Below, in pieces: positions 16,511 to 25,636 of a DNA stretch of 64,000 bases. Each line of letters begins with the position of its first letter. The stretch's first letter is position 1. A model generated the notes under the pieces. The model was not told where the DNA came from and ran no database searches. It saw only the letters and a program-made list of their open reading frames with translations. Origin of the DNA: Actinomadura litoris (GTDB taxonomy: Bacteria > Actinomycetota > Actinomycetes > Streptosporangiales > Streptosporangiaceae); the NCBI RefSeq assembly GCF_009733595.1, contig NZ_WOFH01000003.1:1-64000 (forward strand), in the 5' to 3' direction. A program made the translations under genes and the position numbers.

Positions 16511-17935
16511 TCAGGCTCCCTTGCAGACGTCGTCGCTGGCCTTGATCTCGCCGTTCTGCTTGGGGATCCCGCCCTTGGGGTTCTTCAGGGCCTTCCAGTC
16601 GGAGCCGACGATCAGGTCGACGACGCCCGGCTTGGCGCCGGTCGTGCGGGCCGTCGGCTGCGGCTTGCTCGGGATCATCGAGACCAGCGTCTGCGCCTGC
16701 CTGTCGGCACCCGCACCGTACATGACCTTGGTGATCGCCGAGTTGGACGGCGCGTTGCCGCCGACGGTGACCTGGTAGCCCTGCGCCTGGAGGTCCTCGG
16801 AGACGCGCTTGGCCTGCCCCGCGATGCCGCTGGCGTTGTACACCCGCACCTGCACCTGGCTCGGCGGGATCTTCGAGGCGCCCGGCTTGGGCGCCTCGGG
16901 GACCGTCTTGTCGTTGCGGACCGTCTCGAAGAACGGCTGCGCCTCGGTGGTCAGCGCCACCCGGTTGGTGTCGGCCGGGTCGGGCCCCGAGGGGACGGTG
17001 ATGAAGCGCAGCTTGCCCGAGCTCATGCCCTGCATGCCCTGGCCGATCCGCATCATGACCTGCGGGGTGAGCTCCTTGTCGGTGGTGAGCGACTTGGTGG
17101 CCGCGTTCATCAGCGACAGCATCCGCGCCGGGTTGCTGAGCACGCCCGCGCTCATCGCCTTGTTCGCCAGCGCGCCCATGAACTTCTGCTGCCGCTTGAT
17201 GCGGTCGGTGTCGGAGCCGTCCCCGAGACCGTGCCGGACGCGGACGTAGGCGAGCGCCGTCTCACCCTTGATCGTGTGCCTGCCGCGCTTCAGGTTGAGC
17301 TTGGACTTCGGGTCGTTGACGTCCTTGGGCAGGCAGATCGGGACGCCGCCGACGGCGTTGGTGATCGACTTGAAGCCGTTGAAGTCCACCTGCATGAAGT
17401 GGTCGATGCGGATGTTGGACAGGCTCTCGATCGTCTTCATCACGCACGCGGCGCCGCCGTTGGTGAACGCCGAGTTGATCTGGGCGCGGGCCTGGGCGGG
17501 GATCGTCCGGCCGTCCCTGGACTTGCAGGAGGGCATCCGGACCATCAGGTCGCGGGGGAAGCTGATGCCCATCGCCTGGCCGCCGCCGGGCGACAGGTGC
17601 AGCAGGATCATCGTGTCCGAGCGCGGCGGCTCGTTCTTCAGCGCGCGGCCGTACTTGGAGTTGGCCCCCGCGCGGGTGTCGGACCCGAGCAGCAGGATGT
17701 TCATCGCGCTGTTCAGCTTCTTCGGCCGGTTGGGGCCGAGCTGGGCGTTCACGTCCTCGTGGGAGATGTTCCCGAACGCCTTGCGGTACAGGCCGTAGGC
17801 GGTGAGCGATCCCGCCACCATGACCGCCGACAGCCCGATGCACACCCAGCCGAGGATGCGCCAACCGCGTCGAGGCGACGCCTGTTGCGGATCGGCGTCG
17901 TCGACGTACTCCATGTACATCGGGTTGCTGTTCAT
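16511..17935 (-). CDS. LytR-CpsA-Psr (LCP) family glycopolymer ligase with LytR_C domain
   Basis: 474 residues. A short cytoplasmic N-terminus is followed by one membrane anchor at about 26-48 (ILGWVCIGLSAVMVAGSLTAYG). The LCP catalytic domain (about 75-260) has NILLLGSDTRAG, PRSDTMILLHLSP, GISFPRDLMV, VGGVPICLP and YVRVRHGLGDGSDTDRIKRQQ; these contain the Arg and Asp residues that bind the polyprenyl pyrophosphate and the metal. A LytR_C domain lies at about 350-445 (VQVRVYNASGIAGQAKRVSEDL). LCP enzymes attach teichoic acids, capsule or arabinogalactan to peptidoglycan from outside the membrane. Next to the TagF-like genes this is the natural final step of the pathway. In mycobacteria the orthologous position is the LCP gene beside a TIGR03089 gene, as here. 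Confidence 0.93.
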   Translation of the reverse strand: MNSNPMYMEYVDDADPQQASPRRGWRILGWVCIGLSAVMVAGSLTAYGLYRKAFGNISHEDVNAQLGPNRPKKLNSAMNILLLGSDTRAGANSKYGRALKNEPPRSDTMILLHLSPGGGQAMGISFPRDLMVRMPSCKSRDGRTIPAQARAQINSAFTNGGAACVMKTIESLSNIRIDHFMQVDFNGFKSITNAVGGVPICLPKDVNDPKSKLNLKRGRHTIKGETALAYVRVRHGLGDGSDTDRIKRQQKFMGALANKAMSAGVLSNPARMLSLMNAATKSLTTDKELTPQVMMRIGQGMQGMSSGKLRFITVPSGPDPADTNRVALTTEAQPFFETVRNDKTVPEAPKPGASKIPPSQVQVRVYNASGIAGQAKRVSEDLQAQGYQVTVGGNAPSNSAITKVMYGAGADRQAQTLVSMIPSKPQPTARTTGAKPGVVDLIVGSDWKALKNPKGGIPKQNGEIKASDDVCKGA

Positions 17936-17984
17936 CGGCTCCGTGGTCCGGGGGCGAGCCCGCTTTCAGGGGTTCGGTCGGCGT

Positions 17985-18016
17985 TGTGAGTCGTGGCGCT
18001 AGCGGTGTGAGTCGTG
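17985..18016. promoter_or_regulatory. Direct repeats upstream of the LCP gene
   Basis: TGTGAGTCGTG occurs at 17985-17995 and again at 18006-18016. The copies are 21 bp apart start to start, which is two helical turns, so two protein subunits could bind one DNA face. They lie 50 to 80 bp upstream of the LCP start. This is a candidate activator site only. Confidence 0.4.
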
Positions 18017-18060
18017 TTCAGAGCGGCTGTGGTCGTGGTTGGAGCAAGGGAGAGCGTAGG

Positions 18061-18948
18061 TCAGGCGAGCAGGCGCGGGGACCCGGATGCGTCATTCGCT
18101 CCGGGGATCCCGGCCACCGCCGTCACATGCTCCAGCGTGACCCGCCGATCCAGGACGGCTTTGTCAAAGTTTCGTTGAATTATGACGGAAGCACCTGAGG
18201 CTAGTGGTGCGACCAGGCACGCAAGTACCCCGTCGAGTGTGGTGAAGGACATGTCAACCAGGATCCGGCTCCGCGCGTCCAACTCCCATTTCACAGCGGC
18301 CGCGCGGGCTCGCGCGACGACGTCCGCCCCGGTCAGTGTGGTCTTTGTCACATCGGAGGCGGGCAACGGAACCGGCACCGAGAGCGCGGGGAGCTCGGGC
18401 GACACCCGCCGGTCCGGCACGAACCGGTCACCGTGGGCGCGCACCTCCAGGGCGTAGTCGGTCACCCCGGAAGGGCACGCGGTGAGCGGGCCGCCCAGCG
18501 CGTGCAGCGAGAGGCCCACGATCTCGTCCGCATCGCCGTACGCCCCGCCGGTGAGCACGTCGTCCAGCACCTCCTCGGCCGCCGCCAGGATGTACGGCGC
18601 GGAGGCGTCGCCCGGTTCGGCCGACTCGCTGTTGACGGCGGCCGGATCCACGGGCTCGGCGACGAGACCCGCCGACCAGCAGGCCGTCAGCCACACGGCG
18701 GTCTGCCAGTGCGGCGGCAGCGCGAGCACCACGCGCGTGCCGGGCTCGGCGCCCAGCCCGTCCACCAGGAAGTTCGCCGTCTTGGAGACCCAGTTGTCGA
18801 ACGTGCGCGCCGACAGCTCGACGCGCTCGCCCGACGCGTCGTCGTAGAAGGTCACGAAGGGGCGGGACGGGTCGTCCGCGACGCGGGCGCGGAGCAGGTC
18901 GGCCGGCCCCGCTCCGCCGCCGGGGCCGCCGCCGGCACGTGTGCTCAT
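18061..18948 (-). CDS. TIGR03089 family protein (AMP-binding-like)
   Basis: 295 residues from the ATG at 18948; the open frame extends to 18981. It resembles only the N-terminal part of acyl-CoA synthetases (FVTFYDDASGERVELSARTFDNWVSKTANFL, then VVLALPPHWQTAVWLTACWSAGLVAEPV). It is much shorter than a full adenylating enzyme, and the usual P-loop and C-terminal lysine domain are missing, so it is probably not a competent ligase. The family is restricted to actinobacteria and sits beside the LCP gene in mycobacteria as well, which supports a shared cell-envelope role of unknown nature. It is divergent from the next gene with 152 bases between. Confidence 0.85.
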   Translation of the reverse strand: MSTRAGGGPGGGAGPADLLRARVADDPSRPFVTFYDDASGERVELSARTFDNWVSKTANFLVDGLGAEPGTRVVLALPPHWQTAVWLTACWSAGLVAEPVDPAAVNSESAEPGDASAPYILAAAEEVLDDVLTGGAYGDADEIVGLSLHALGGPLTACPSGVTDYALEVRAHGDRFVPDRRVSPELPALSVPVPLPASDVTKTTLTGADVVARARAAAVKWELDARSRILVDMSFTTLDGVLACLVAPLASGASVIIQRNFDKAVLDRRVTLEHVTAVAGIPGANDASGSPRLLA

Positions 18949-19100
18949 GGGGTGAGCGTAGAGCGCCGCACGTCGCGGCACCTCTCCGGCGGCGGCTTAG
19001 CACGTGTCGGGAGTGCCTCCCGACATGCGTCCTGAGCTGGCGTCTGGTATGCGCGGTCCGGCGGTCCGGCGGTCGGCCCGGACCGCTACGCTCCGCTCCG

Positions 19101-21179
19101 ATGAACGACCACCGCATGGGCCTGAGCGCGGGCCGGACGCTCACACGGGCCACCGTGGCGCCGGCGCTGCTCCTGGTGGCGTGGCTGGCGGTCTCGCTGC
19201 CGCTGCTGCTGGCGGGCGTGTTCCGTCCGGGCCCGGCGATCGCCCTGTTCGTGCCGGTGGCGGGGCTGGCGCTGTGGCTGGGGCTGCGGTCCCGGCCGCG
19301 CGGCGCCGGGGACGGCGGCGCGGACACCCCCGACCCCGGCGGGCTCGGCTCGGTGTCGTGGTGGACGACCGGCGCCGTGCTCGCGGTGGCGGGAGCGTTC
19401 CTCGTCCTCCAGGTGGCGATGTGCTCCGAGCAGATCATCGTGCGCCGCGACCCGGCCTCGTACGTGCAGTTCGCGAGCTGGCTGACCGGGCACGGCTCGC
19501 TGCCGATCCCGCGCATGGAATGGGCGTTCGGCGGGGACGACCGGGCGCTGGAGTACGCGGGCCCCGCCTTCTACGAGGACCGCGGCTCGATCGTCCCGCA
19601 GTTCATGGCCGGGCTGCCGATCGTCCTCGCGCTCGGCGGCTGGATCGGCGGCACGCAGGGCATGCTGCTGATGGCGCCGCTGCTCGGCGCGTGCTGCGTG
19701 CTCGCCTTCGCCGGGCTGGTCGCGCGGCTGGTCGGGCCGCGCTGGGCGCCCGCGGGCGCGCTGCTGCTCGCGCTGACGCTGCCGATGCTGTGGGCGTCGC
19801 GCTCGACGTTCAGCGAGCTGCCCGCGCTGGTGCTGCTGCTCGGCGGGCTCGCGCTGCTGCACGACGTCCGCACCGAGGAGGTGCGGTCGGCGCGGGCGAA
19901 GGCGTTCCTCGCCGGGCTCGCGCTCGGGCTGGTCGTGCTCGTCCGCATCGACGGGCTGCGGGACGTGCTGCCGGTGGCGGCGTTCGCCGGGCTGCTGGTC
20001 GCGCGGGGCCGCCGCACCGGCCACCCGCTGGCCGCCGGGCTCGCGCTCGGCGCGGGGGGCGGGCTGGTCGAGGGGTTCACGCTGTCCCGCCCGTACCTGC
20101 GCTACCTGCACACCTCGCTCGACCCGCTGCTGGCGCTCACCGTCGTCGTGGTGGCGGCGACGGGCGCCATGGCGGTGCTGCTGCGCTGGGGACGCACCGG
20201 CCCCCGGCTGCGCGGGCTCGCGGCGGCCGTCGGGCGCGGGCGGCTGCCGGACGCCGCCGCCCTGCTCACCGTCCTCGTGATGCTGGCGTTCGCGGTACGG
20301 CCGCTGGTGCAGACCGTCCGGCGGGTGCCGACCAACCCCGACGACAAGCTGAACGCCTACTTCATCGAGCAGGTCCAGCGGATCAACGGCATGGCGCTGG
20401 ACGGCACCCGGCAGTACTCGGAGCTGTCGCTGTACTGGGTCGTCTGGTACATCGGCGTGCCCGCGCTGCTGCTGGCCACGTTCGGCGCGGCGCTGCTGGC
20501 GCGGCGGCTGATGCGCGGCCGGTCGCCGGAGTGGCTGCTGCCCTACGCGGTCATCGTCTGGACGACCGTCCAGGTGCTGCTGCGGCCCGGCATCACCCCC
20601 GACCACCCGTGGGCGTCCCGGCGGCTGATCGGCCTCGCCATCCCCGGCCTGCTGCTGTTCACCGTGTTCGCGATGGCGTGGGCGGCGCGCCGGGTGCGGC
20701 GCCTCGGGTACGGGCCGCGCGTCGTCCGCCCGGTGGCGGCGGGCCTGGTGCTGCTGGCGCTCGTGCCGATCGTCATCACCTCCGGCAGGTTCCTGGTCAC
20801 CCGTACCGACCAGCACGAGCGCGCCGCCGTCGACGGCCTGTGCGACAGGCTCGGGCCGGGACGCTCCGTCGTGGTCGTCGAGCGGGCGACCGCCGACCGC
20901 TTCCTCCAGGTGGTCCGCGGCATGTGCGGGCTGCCCGCCGCGCGGACGACGTCCTCCGCGCGGCCCGCCGACGTCAGGCGCGTCATCGGCCGCGTGTACG
21001 CCACCGGGCGCCGTCCGGTGATCATGGGGGCGGAACCGGGGCAGGTCGCCCGGTACGGCCCGGCGACACGCGCGCTCGCGCTCGCGACCCGGCAGGACGG
21101 CCGGACCCTGGACGGCCCGCCCGGCAGCACCTGGGGCCTCACCGTCGAGGTCTGGATCGCCGAGCCGCCCCGCCCGTAA
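19101..21179 (+). CDS. GT-C like integral membrane protein
   Basis: 692 residues from the ATG at 19101; the open frame starts earlier but the leading residues are not hydrophobic and have no start signal. There are about thirteen membrane helices. After the third comes CSEQIIVRRDPASYVQFASW, an Asp placed like the catalytic acid of GT-C glycosyltransferases, then a soluble loop with WAFGGDDRALEYAG. The C-terminal 110 residues form a soluble domain (VDGLCDRLGPGRSVVVVERA). I infer a lipid-phosphate-sugar dependent glycosyltransferase acting outside the membrane. Two more glycosyltransferase genes follow within 40 and 5 bases, so this is probably one operon. Confidence 0.75.
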   Translation: MNDHRMGLSAGRTLTRATVAPALLLVAWLAVSLPLLLAGVFRPGPAIALFVPVAGLALWLGLRSRPRGAGDGGADTPDPGGLGSVSWWTTGAVLAVAGAFLVLQVAMCSEQIIVRRDPASYVQFASWLTGHGSLPIPRMEWAFGGDDRALEYAGPAFYEDRGSIVPQFMAGLPIVLALGGWIGGTQGMLLMAPLLGACCVLAFAGLVARLVGPRWAPAGALLLALTLPMLWASRSTFSELPALVLLLGGLALLHDVRTEEVRSARAKAFLAGLALGLVVLVRIDGLRDVLPVAAFAGLLVARGRRTGHPLAAGLALGAGGGLVEGFTLSRPYLRYLHTSLDPLLALTVVVVAATGAMAVLLRWGRTGPRLRGLAAAVGRGRLPDAAALLTVLVMLAFAVRPLVQTVRRVPTNPDDKLNAYFIEQVQRINGMALDGTRQYSELSLYWVVWYIGVPALLLATFGAALLARRLMRGRSPEWLLPYAVIVWTTVQVLLRPGITPDHPWASRRLIGLAIPGLLLFTVFAMAWAARRVRRLGYGPRVVRPVAAGLVLLALVPIVITSGRFLVTRTDQHERAAVDGLCDRLGPGRSVVVVERATADRFLQVVRGMCGLPAARTTSSARPADVRRVIGRVYATGRRPVIMGAEPGQVARYGPATRALALATRQDGRTLDGPPGSTWGLTVEVWIAEPPRP

Positions 21180-21218
21180 GGCCGCCGCGCCCCGCGCGGG
21201 CGAGTATTCTCGCCCTGC

Positions 21219-22295
21219 GTGAGTACCCAGCCCGCCATGTCGGCGTCCCAGCCCGCCGCACCGACGACCGAGCAGGCCGCCCTGGCGGCTGAAGCCGCGA
21301 CCGGGGCCGCGACCGAGGCCGCGGTCGGAACCGCGCCCGAGTCCGCGCCCGCGCCGCCGCTGCCCGATCCGGCGCTCGACTTCGAGCTCGCCGACGTGCC
21401 GCCCGAGCCCGTCCACGTCACGATCGTCCTGCCCTGCTACAACGAGCAGGACCACGTGATCGAGGAGGTCGAGCGGATCACCGCGGCGATGGACGGCAGT
21501 GGAAGATCCTATGAACTCCTCGCGGTGGACGACTGCTCGACCGACGAGACGCTCGCCCGGCTGAGGGAGGCGGCGCCCCGCTTCCCGAACATGCGGATCA
21601 TGGCGTTCCAGCACAACAGCGGCTCCGGCACCGTCCGGCGGATCGGGTCGCAGCAGGCGCGCGGCGAGATCGTCGTGTGGACCGACGCCGACATGTCCTA
21701 CCCGAACGAGCGGATCCCCGAGCTGGTCGAGGCCCTGGACTCCGACCCCTCGATCGACCAGGTCGTCGGCGCGCGCACCAGCGAGGAGGGCACGCACAAG
21801 GCGCTGCGCGTCCCGGCGAAGTGGTTCATCCGCAAGGTGGCCGAGCGGCTCACCAACACCAAGATCCCCGACCTCAACTCGGGGCTGCGCGCGTTCCGCC
21901 GCGAGGTGTCGCTGCCCTACCTGCGGCTGCTGCCGCCCGGGTTCTCCTGCGTCACGACGATCACGATCGCGTTCCTGTCGAACCAGCACCCGGTGCGGTA
22001 CATGCCGATCGCCTACGCCAAGCGGGCCGGGAAGTCCAAGTTCCACTTCACCAAGGACGCCTACCGCTACATCCTCCAGGTGCTGCGGATGGTCATGTAC
22101 TTCAACCCGCTCAAGGTGCTGATGCCGCCCGCGCTGTGGCTGGTCGTGATCGGGCTGCTCAAGGGCGTGTTCGACATGGTCGTGCACTTCGGGTACTTCG
22201 CCAACAACACCATCATGATCTTCGTGACGGGGTTGATCATCGCCTCGCTGGCGCTGCTGGCCGACCTCATCGTCCGCTCGCGCGGCGACGTCTAG
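21219..22295 (+). CDS. GT2 polyprenyl-phosphate glycosyltransferase (DPM1/GtrB-like) with C-terminal membrane helices
   Basis: 358 residues from a GTG. The first 65 residues are Ala/Pro-rich and probably disordered. The GT2 domain (about 67-235) has VTIVLPCYNEQDHVIEEVERI, LLAVDDCSTDETLARL, the TDADMSYP metal motif and the PDLNSGLRAFRR signature typical of polyprenyl-phosphate glycosyltransferases. Two membrane helices close the protein (LWLVVIGLLKGVFDMVV and IMIFVTGLIIASLALLADLIV). It should charge polyprenyl phosphate with a hexose from a nucleotide sugar, producing the donor used by GT-C enzymes. The adjacent GT-C-like gene is a plausible partner. It lies 4 bases before the next gene. Confidence 0.9.
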   Translation: MSTQPAMSASQPAAPTTEQAALAAEAATGAATEAAVGTAPESAPAPPLPDPALDFELADVPPEPVHVTIVLPCYNEQDHVIEEVERITAAMDGSGRSYELLAVDDCSTDETLARLREAAPRFPNMRIMAFQHNSGSGTVRRIGSQQARGEIVVWTDADMSYPNERIPELVEALDSDPSIDQVVGARTSEEGTHKALRVPAKWFIRKVAERLTNTKIPDLNSGLRAFRREVSLPYLRLLPPGFSCVTTITIAFLSNQHPVRYMPIAYAKRAGKSKFHFTKDAYRYILQVLRMVMYFNPLKVLMPPALWLVVIGLLKGVFDMVVHFGYFANNTIMIFVTGLIIASLALLADLIVRSRGDV

Positions 22296-22299
22296 CGGG

Positions 22300-23415
22300 A
22301 TGGGCAACCCCGCGTTGCGGATCGCCGTCGTCGGCCCCGCGTTCCCGTTCAAGGGGGGCGGCGCCCACCACACCACCGAGCTGGCGCACCGGCTGTCGGC
22401 CGCCGGCCACGAGGTCGTGATCGAGTCGTGGCGGGCCCAGTACCCGAGGTTCCTGTACCCGGGGCAGCAGACGATCTCCGAGCCCGAGGGCGAGCCGTTC
22501 CCGGGGACGCGGCGGAGGCTCGACTGGCGCCGCCCCGACGGCTGGTGGCGCACCGGCCGCGCGCTGCGCGAGCGCGACCTGGTGGTGCTGGCGGTGCTGA
22601 GCCCCGTCCAGGTGCCCTCGTACCTGGGGATCCTGGGGGGCCTCCGCCGCCGGACGCCCGTGGTGGCGCTGTGCCACAACGTCCTGCCGCATGAGCGCAA
22701 GCCGTACGACGTGCCGCTGATGAGGCGGCTGCTGCGGCGGGTGGACGGCGTGCTCGTCCACAGCGGGGCGCAGGCCGACCTGGCGCGCGGCCTGACGGGG
22801 CGCCCGGTCCGCGTGGCGGAGATGCCCGCGCACCTGCCCGCGTCCGCGAAGCCCGCGCCGCCGGACGGGAAGGTCCGCCGCAGGCTGCTGTTCTTCGGGA
22901 TCGTCCGCCCCTACAAGGGCCTGGACGTCCTGCTCCGCGCGCTCGCCGCCGGGCCGGACGGCGTCGCGCTGACCGTCGCGGGCGAGTTCTGGGGCGGGCT
23001 GGAGGAGACCCGGGCGCTGATCGCGGAGCTGGGCCTCACCGACCGCGTGGAACTGCGTCCCGGCTACGTGCCCGCCGCCGACGTGCCGGGGCTGTTCGCC
23101 GCCGCGGACGCGCTCGTCCTGCCCTACCGGACGGCGACCGCCTCGCAGAACGTGTGGATGGCCCACGAGCACGGCCTGCCGGTGATCGCCACCGATGTGG
23201 GCGGGTTCGGCGAGCAGGTCCGCGACGGGGAGGACGGCGTCGTGTGCGCTCCGGACGACGTGCCCGCCCTCACCCGCGCGCTCGAACGCTTCTACACGCC
23301 GGGGGAGCCGGAGCGGTTGCGCTCCGGCGTCCGCCCGGTCGACCACGGCCCCGTGTGGGCCGCCTACCTCGACGTGCTGACCGGCGCGATCACAGGTGCG
23401 GTTCGAGCACCTTGA
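22300..23415 (+). CDS. GT4 family glycosyltransferase
   Basis: 371 residues, beginning MGNPALRIAVVGPAFPFKGG. The N-lobe keeps the Gly-rich acceptor loop (FPFKGGGAHHTTELAHRLSA) and the C-lobe has RLLFFGIVRPYKGLDVLLRAL with the conserved Arg/Lys pair. The donor-site region reads VLPYRTATASQNVWMAHEHGLPVIATDVGG, in which the usual E-x7-E is replaced by Q and E. The product is soluble and cytoplasmic. The last 26 bases overlap the convergent thioredoxin gene. Its place in an operon after two lipid-sugar genes suggests a role in envelope glycoconjugates; the sugar is not predictable. Confidence 0.85.
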   Translation: MGNPALRIAVVGPAFPFKGGGAHHTTELAHRLSAAGHEVVIESWRAQYPRFLYPGQQTISEPEGEPFPGTRRRLDWRRPDGWWRTGRALRERDLVVLAVLSPVQVPSYLGILGGLRRRTPVVALCHNVLPHERKPYDVPLMRRLLRRVDGVLVHSGAQADLARGLTGRPVRVAEMPAHLPASAKPAPPDGKVRRRLLFFGIVRPYKGLDVLLRALAAGPDGVALTVAGEFWGGLEETRALIAELGLTDRVELRPGYVPAADVPGLFAAADALVLPYRTATASQNVWMAHEHGLPVIATDVGGFGEQVRDGEDGVVCAPDDVPALTRALERFYTPGEPERLRSGVRPVDHGPVWAAYLDVLTGAITGAVRAP

Positions 23416-23713
23416 GCAGGGCGCGCTTCGGCTTGGCGCCGACGATCTGCTCGACGACCTCGCCGTTCTTGTAGAGCAGGAGGGTCGGCAGGCCCATGAC
23501 GCCGTACTCCTGCGGCGTCTTCGGGTTGGCGTCGTAGTCGATCTTCGCGATCCGGATCTTGCCGTCCTGCTCCTGCGCGATCTGCTCCAGGATCGGAGCG
23601 ATCATGCGGCAGGGACCGCACCAGTCGGCCCAGAAGTCGACCAGTACCGGAGTGTCGCTTTTCAGGACCTCTTCGGTGAACGTCGCGTCGGTCACGGTGA
23701 TCGGGGCCGTCAC
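23390..23713 (-). CDS. trxA: Thioredoxin
   Basis: 107 residues, the full length of a classical thioredoxin. The active site WADWCGPCRM has the redox cysteines at 32 and 35, and cis-Pro lies in VMGLPTLLLYKNGE. It reduces disulfides in cytoplasmic proteins and takes electrons from thioredoxin reductase. The start ATG overlaps the stop of the upstream membrane-protein gene by 4 bases, implying translational coupling. The genome probably has another trx gene next to trxB, so this may be a secondary thioredoxin. Confidence 0.96.
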   Translation of the reverse strand: MTAPITVTDATFTEEVLKSDTPVLVDFWADWCGPCRMIAPILEQIAQEQDGKIRIAKIDYDANPKTPQEYGVMGLPTLLLYKNGEVVEQIVGAKPKRALLKVLEPHL

Positions 23714-24750
23714 GGTCCCTCCTTCGTTTGCGGTGTACCCCTGACAAGCGCCTCAGGGGCGGGTTCATTCCCGGGTTCCCCGGGCTGACCAGGCAGGCCG
23801 GGCTCGCCCGGCTCGGACGGCTCCGGCGGGCGCGCCGCCGGATGCCCGGGGCCGCGTCCCAGCAGGAGCGCGGCGCCCGCGTTCAGCAGGTCGGCGATCG
23901 TCAGCAGGACGCGGGAGGCGATCGCGACCACGACCGGCGCGCCCGCGGGCAGCACCGGCGTCAGCACGACGGTCAGCGCGGCCTCCCGGGCCCCGATCCC
24001 GCCGGGCGCGATGAAGACCAGGAACCCCGCGACGAACGCGAGCGCGTAGGCGCCGGTGGCGAGGAACGGCAGGCCCGCGCCGTCGCCGCCGACGGCGACG
24101 CACAGCAGCCAGGTGTGGACGCCGAACAGCACCCAGCCGAGCACCGTCCAGCCGACGGCCCGCAGCGTCACGCCGAGGCTGACCGGCTGCTCCAGCGGCG
24201 GCCGCCGGATGAGCCTCAGCATCGTGTCGAGGCACCACGTCACGATCTTCGGGTGCAGCGCGGCGAGCATGACGGGCGCGAGCGGGAACAGCCACCAGTA
24301 CTTCTCGCGCGCGGCGGCGGAGGTCAGCGGCAGCGTCGCCGAGGCGACGGCGAGCCCGCACGCCGTGGACGAGGCGACCGCGAGCAGCGTCGAGCCGAAG
24401 CTCCGCTCGGCGGGCACCTTGTGCTCGCGCGCCATCTCGATCTGGGTGACCAGCGCCCACACCTTGCCCGGCACGTACTTGCCGAGCTGGGAGATCGCTG
24501 AGATCCGGAACGCGGGGCGCAGCGCCAGCGGCGAGCCGAGCCCGGCGAGGAAGGTGCGCCAGCCGAGCATCCAGGTGAACAGGCCCGCGAGGCCCACGGC
24601 GAGCGACCCGGCGAGCGTCGCCCAGGACATCTCCCGGAACGCCCGCGTCGTCGCGTCCCACTGGTCGACCACGCTGTAGGTGCAGAAGGCCAGTGCGAGC
24701 AGGACGAGCAGCACGCGCAGGACTCGCATGGCGACGACCTTCATCTTCAC
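23710..24750 (-). CDS. UPF0104 / lysylphosphatidylglycerol synthase-like membrane protein
   Basis: 346 residues with eight or so hydrophobic helices. Family features are SQLGKYVPGKVWALVTQIEMAR and the loop FIAPGGIGAREAAL, which matches the flippase-like domain of the MprF family. It lacks the cytoplasmic aminoacyl-transfer domain, so it is not a lysyl-PG synthase by itself and more likely moves or modifies a lipid-linked molecule. A Pro/Glu-rich C-terminal tail from residue about 300 (GHPAARPPEPSEPGEPGLPG) is probably disordered. It forms a two-gene unit with thioredoxin. Confidence 0.85.
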   Translation of the reverse strand: MKMKVVAMRVLRVLLVLLALAFCTYSVVDQWDATTRAFREMSWATLAGSLAVGLAGLFTWMLGWRTFLAGLGSPLALRPAFRISAISQLGKYVPGKVWALVTQIEMAREHKVPAERSFGSTLLAVASSTACGLAVASATLPLTSAAAREKYWWLFPLAPVMLAALHPKIVTWCLDTMLRLIRRPPLEQPVSLGVTLRAVGWTVLGWVLFGVHTWLLCVAVGGDGAGLPFLATGAYALAFVAGFLVFIAPGGIGAREAALTVVLTPVLPAGAPVVVAIASRVLLTIADLLNAGAALLLGRGPGHPAARPPEPSEPGEPGLPGQPGEPGNEPAPEALVRGTPQTKEGP

Positions 24751-24809
24751 CCGCCCAGGGTAGGCGAACGTGACCTCCCTGCCACGCTCTCGCCCTACAG
24801 TTGGAGGCG

Positions 24810-25520
24810 ATGAAAATCTCGGATGTGGTCGCCTTCATGGGGCACCAGGTGCATGTGTGCCGCTACCGCGAGGCGGGGACGCTCCTGTCGTGGATGGGAC
24901 GCGACCTGCGCGGTCGGCGTGTCCTCGACGTCGCCGGGGGCGACGGCTACTGGGCCGGGCAGGCGCGCCGGCGCGGCGCGGACGCGGTGTCGATCGACCT
25001 CGCGCGCGGCAAGATGGTCTACGGCCGGACGCTCGCGAACGCCCCCGCGCTGATCGAGTGCGACGCGCTGCGGCTGCCGTTCGCCGACGCCTCCTTCGAC
25101 GCGATCCTGTCGGTCTGCGCGATCGAGCACTTCGACGACGGCGGGAAATCGCTGGACGAGATGGCCCGGGTGCTCAAGCCGGGCGGTGAGATCTTCATGT
25201 CCGCCGACGTGCTGAGCCGGGCCGACGCGTGGCCGAAGCTGCGCGACGCGCACAAGGCGAAGTACCACGTCCAGCACACCTACACCCACGGCAGCCTCGG
25301 GAAGCTGATGGACGAGCGCGGCCTGGACCTCGTCCGCCACTCCTACCAGTTCCGGACGGCGGCGACCGAGCGGCTCTACCTGTCGCTCTCGACCTACGGC
25401 GGCAAGGTCGGCTTCAACGCGGCGGCGCCGCTGGCCCCGCTGGTCGCGCTGGCCGACCGGTCGGCGCCGAACGAGCGCGGCAGCATCGTCCTGATCCACG
25501 CGCGCAAACGTCCCGTTTAG
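24810..25520 (+). CDS. Class I SAM-dependent methyltransferase
   Basis: 236 residues from the ATG at 24810 (a TTG nine bases upstream is in frame). GGAGG lies only two bases from the ATG and TACAGT, a good -10 box, ends 9 bases before it, so the mRNA may be leaderless. The SAM site is motif I VLDVAGGDGYWAGQA at about 40 and motif II AVSIDLARGK. CDALRLPFADASFDAILSVCAIEHF and MARVLKPGGEIF identify a UbiE/type-11 methyltransferase. The substrate is unknown; the surrounding glycosyltransferases suggest an envelope glycan or lipid. Confidence 0.85.
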   Translation: MKISDVVAFMGHQVHVCRYREAGTLLSWMGRDLRGRRVLDVAGGDGYWAGQARRRGADAVSIDLARGKMVYGRTLANAPALIECDALRLPFADASFDAILSVCAIEHFDDGGKSLDEMARVLKPGGEIFMSADVLSRADAWPKLRDAHKAKYHVQHTYTHGSLGKLMDERGLDLVRHSYQFRTAATERLYLSLSTYGGKVGFNAAAPLAPLVALADRSAPNERGSIVLIHARKRPV

Positions 25521-25636
25521 GTAAACCCGGGCGCGCGTGCTCCAGGTCGCGCGAATCCGTCCCCGGCGGGGCGTAGGCTCGTCAGTAAAGAGTGATCTAC
25601 GCCACTGCGGCCCCGGATCGCTGAGCCGGGGCCGGG

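Noticed and set aside
19086..22700. 1204-codon open frame on the minus strand
   Set aside because: It is opposite to two membrane-protein and glycosyltransferase genes and has Gln/Arg/His-rich low-complexity sequence, hence an artefact of GC-rich third positions.
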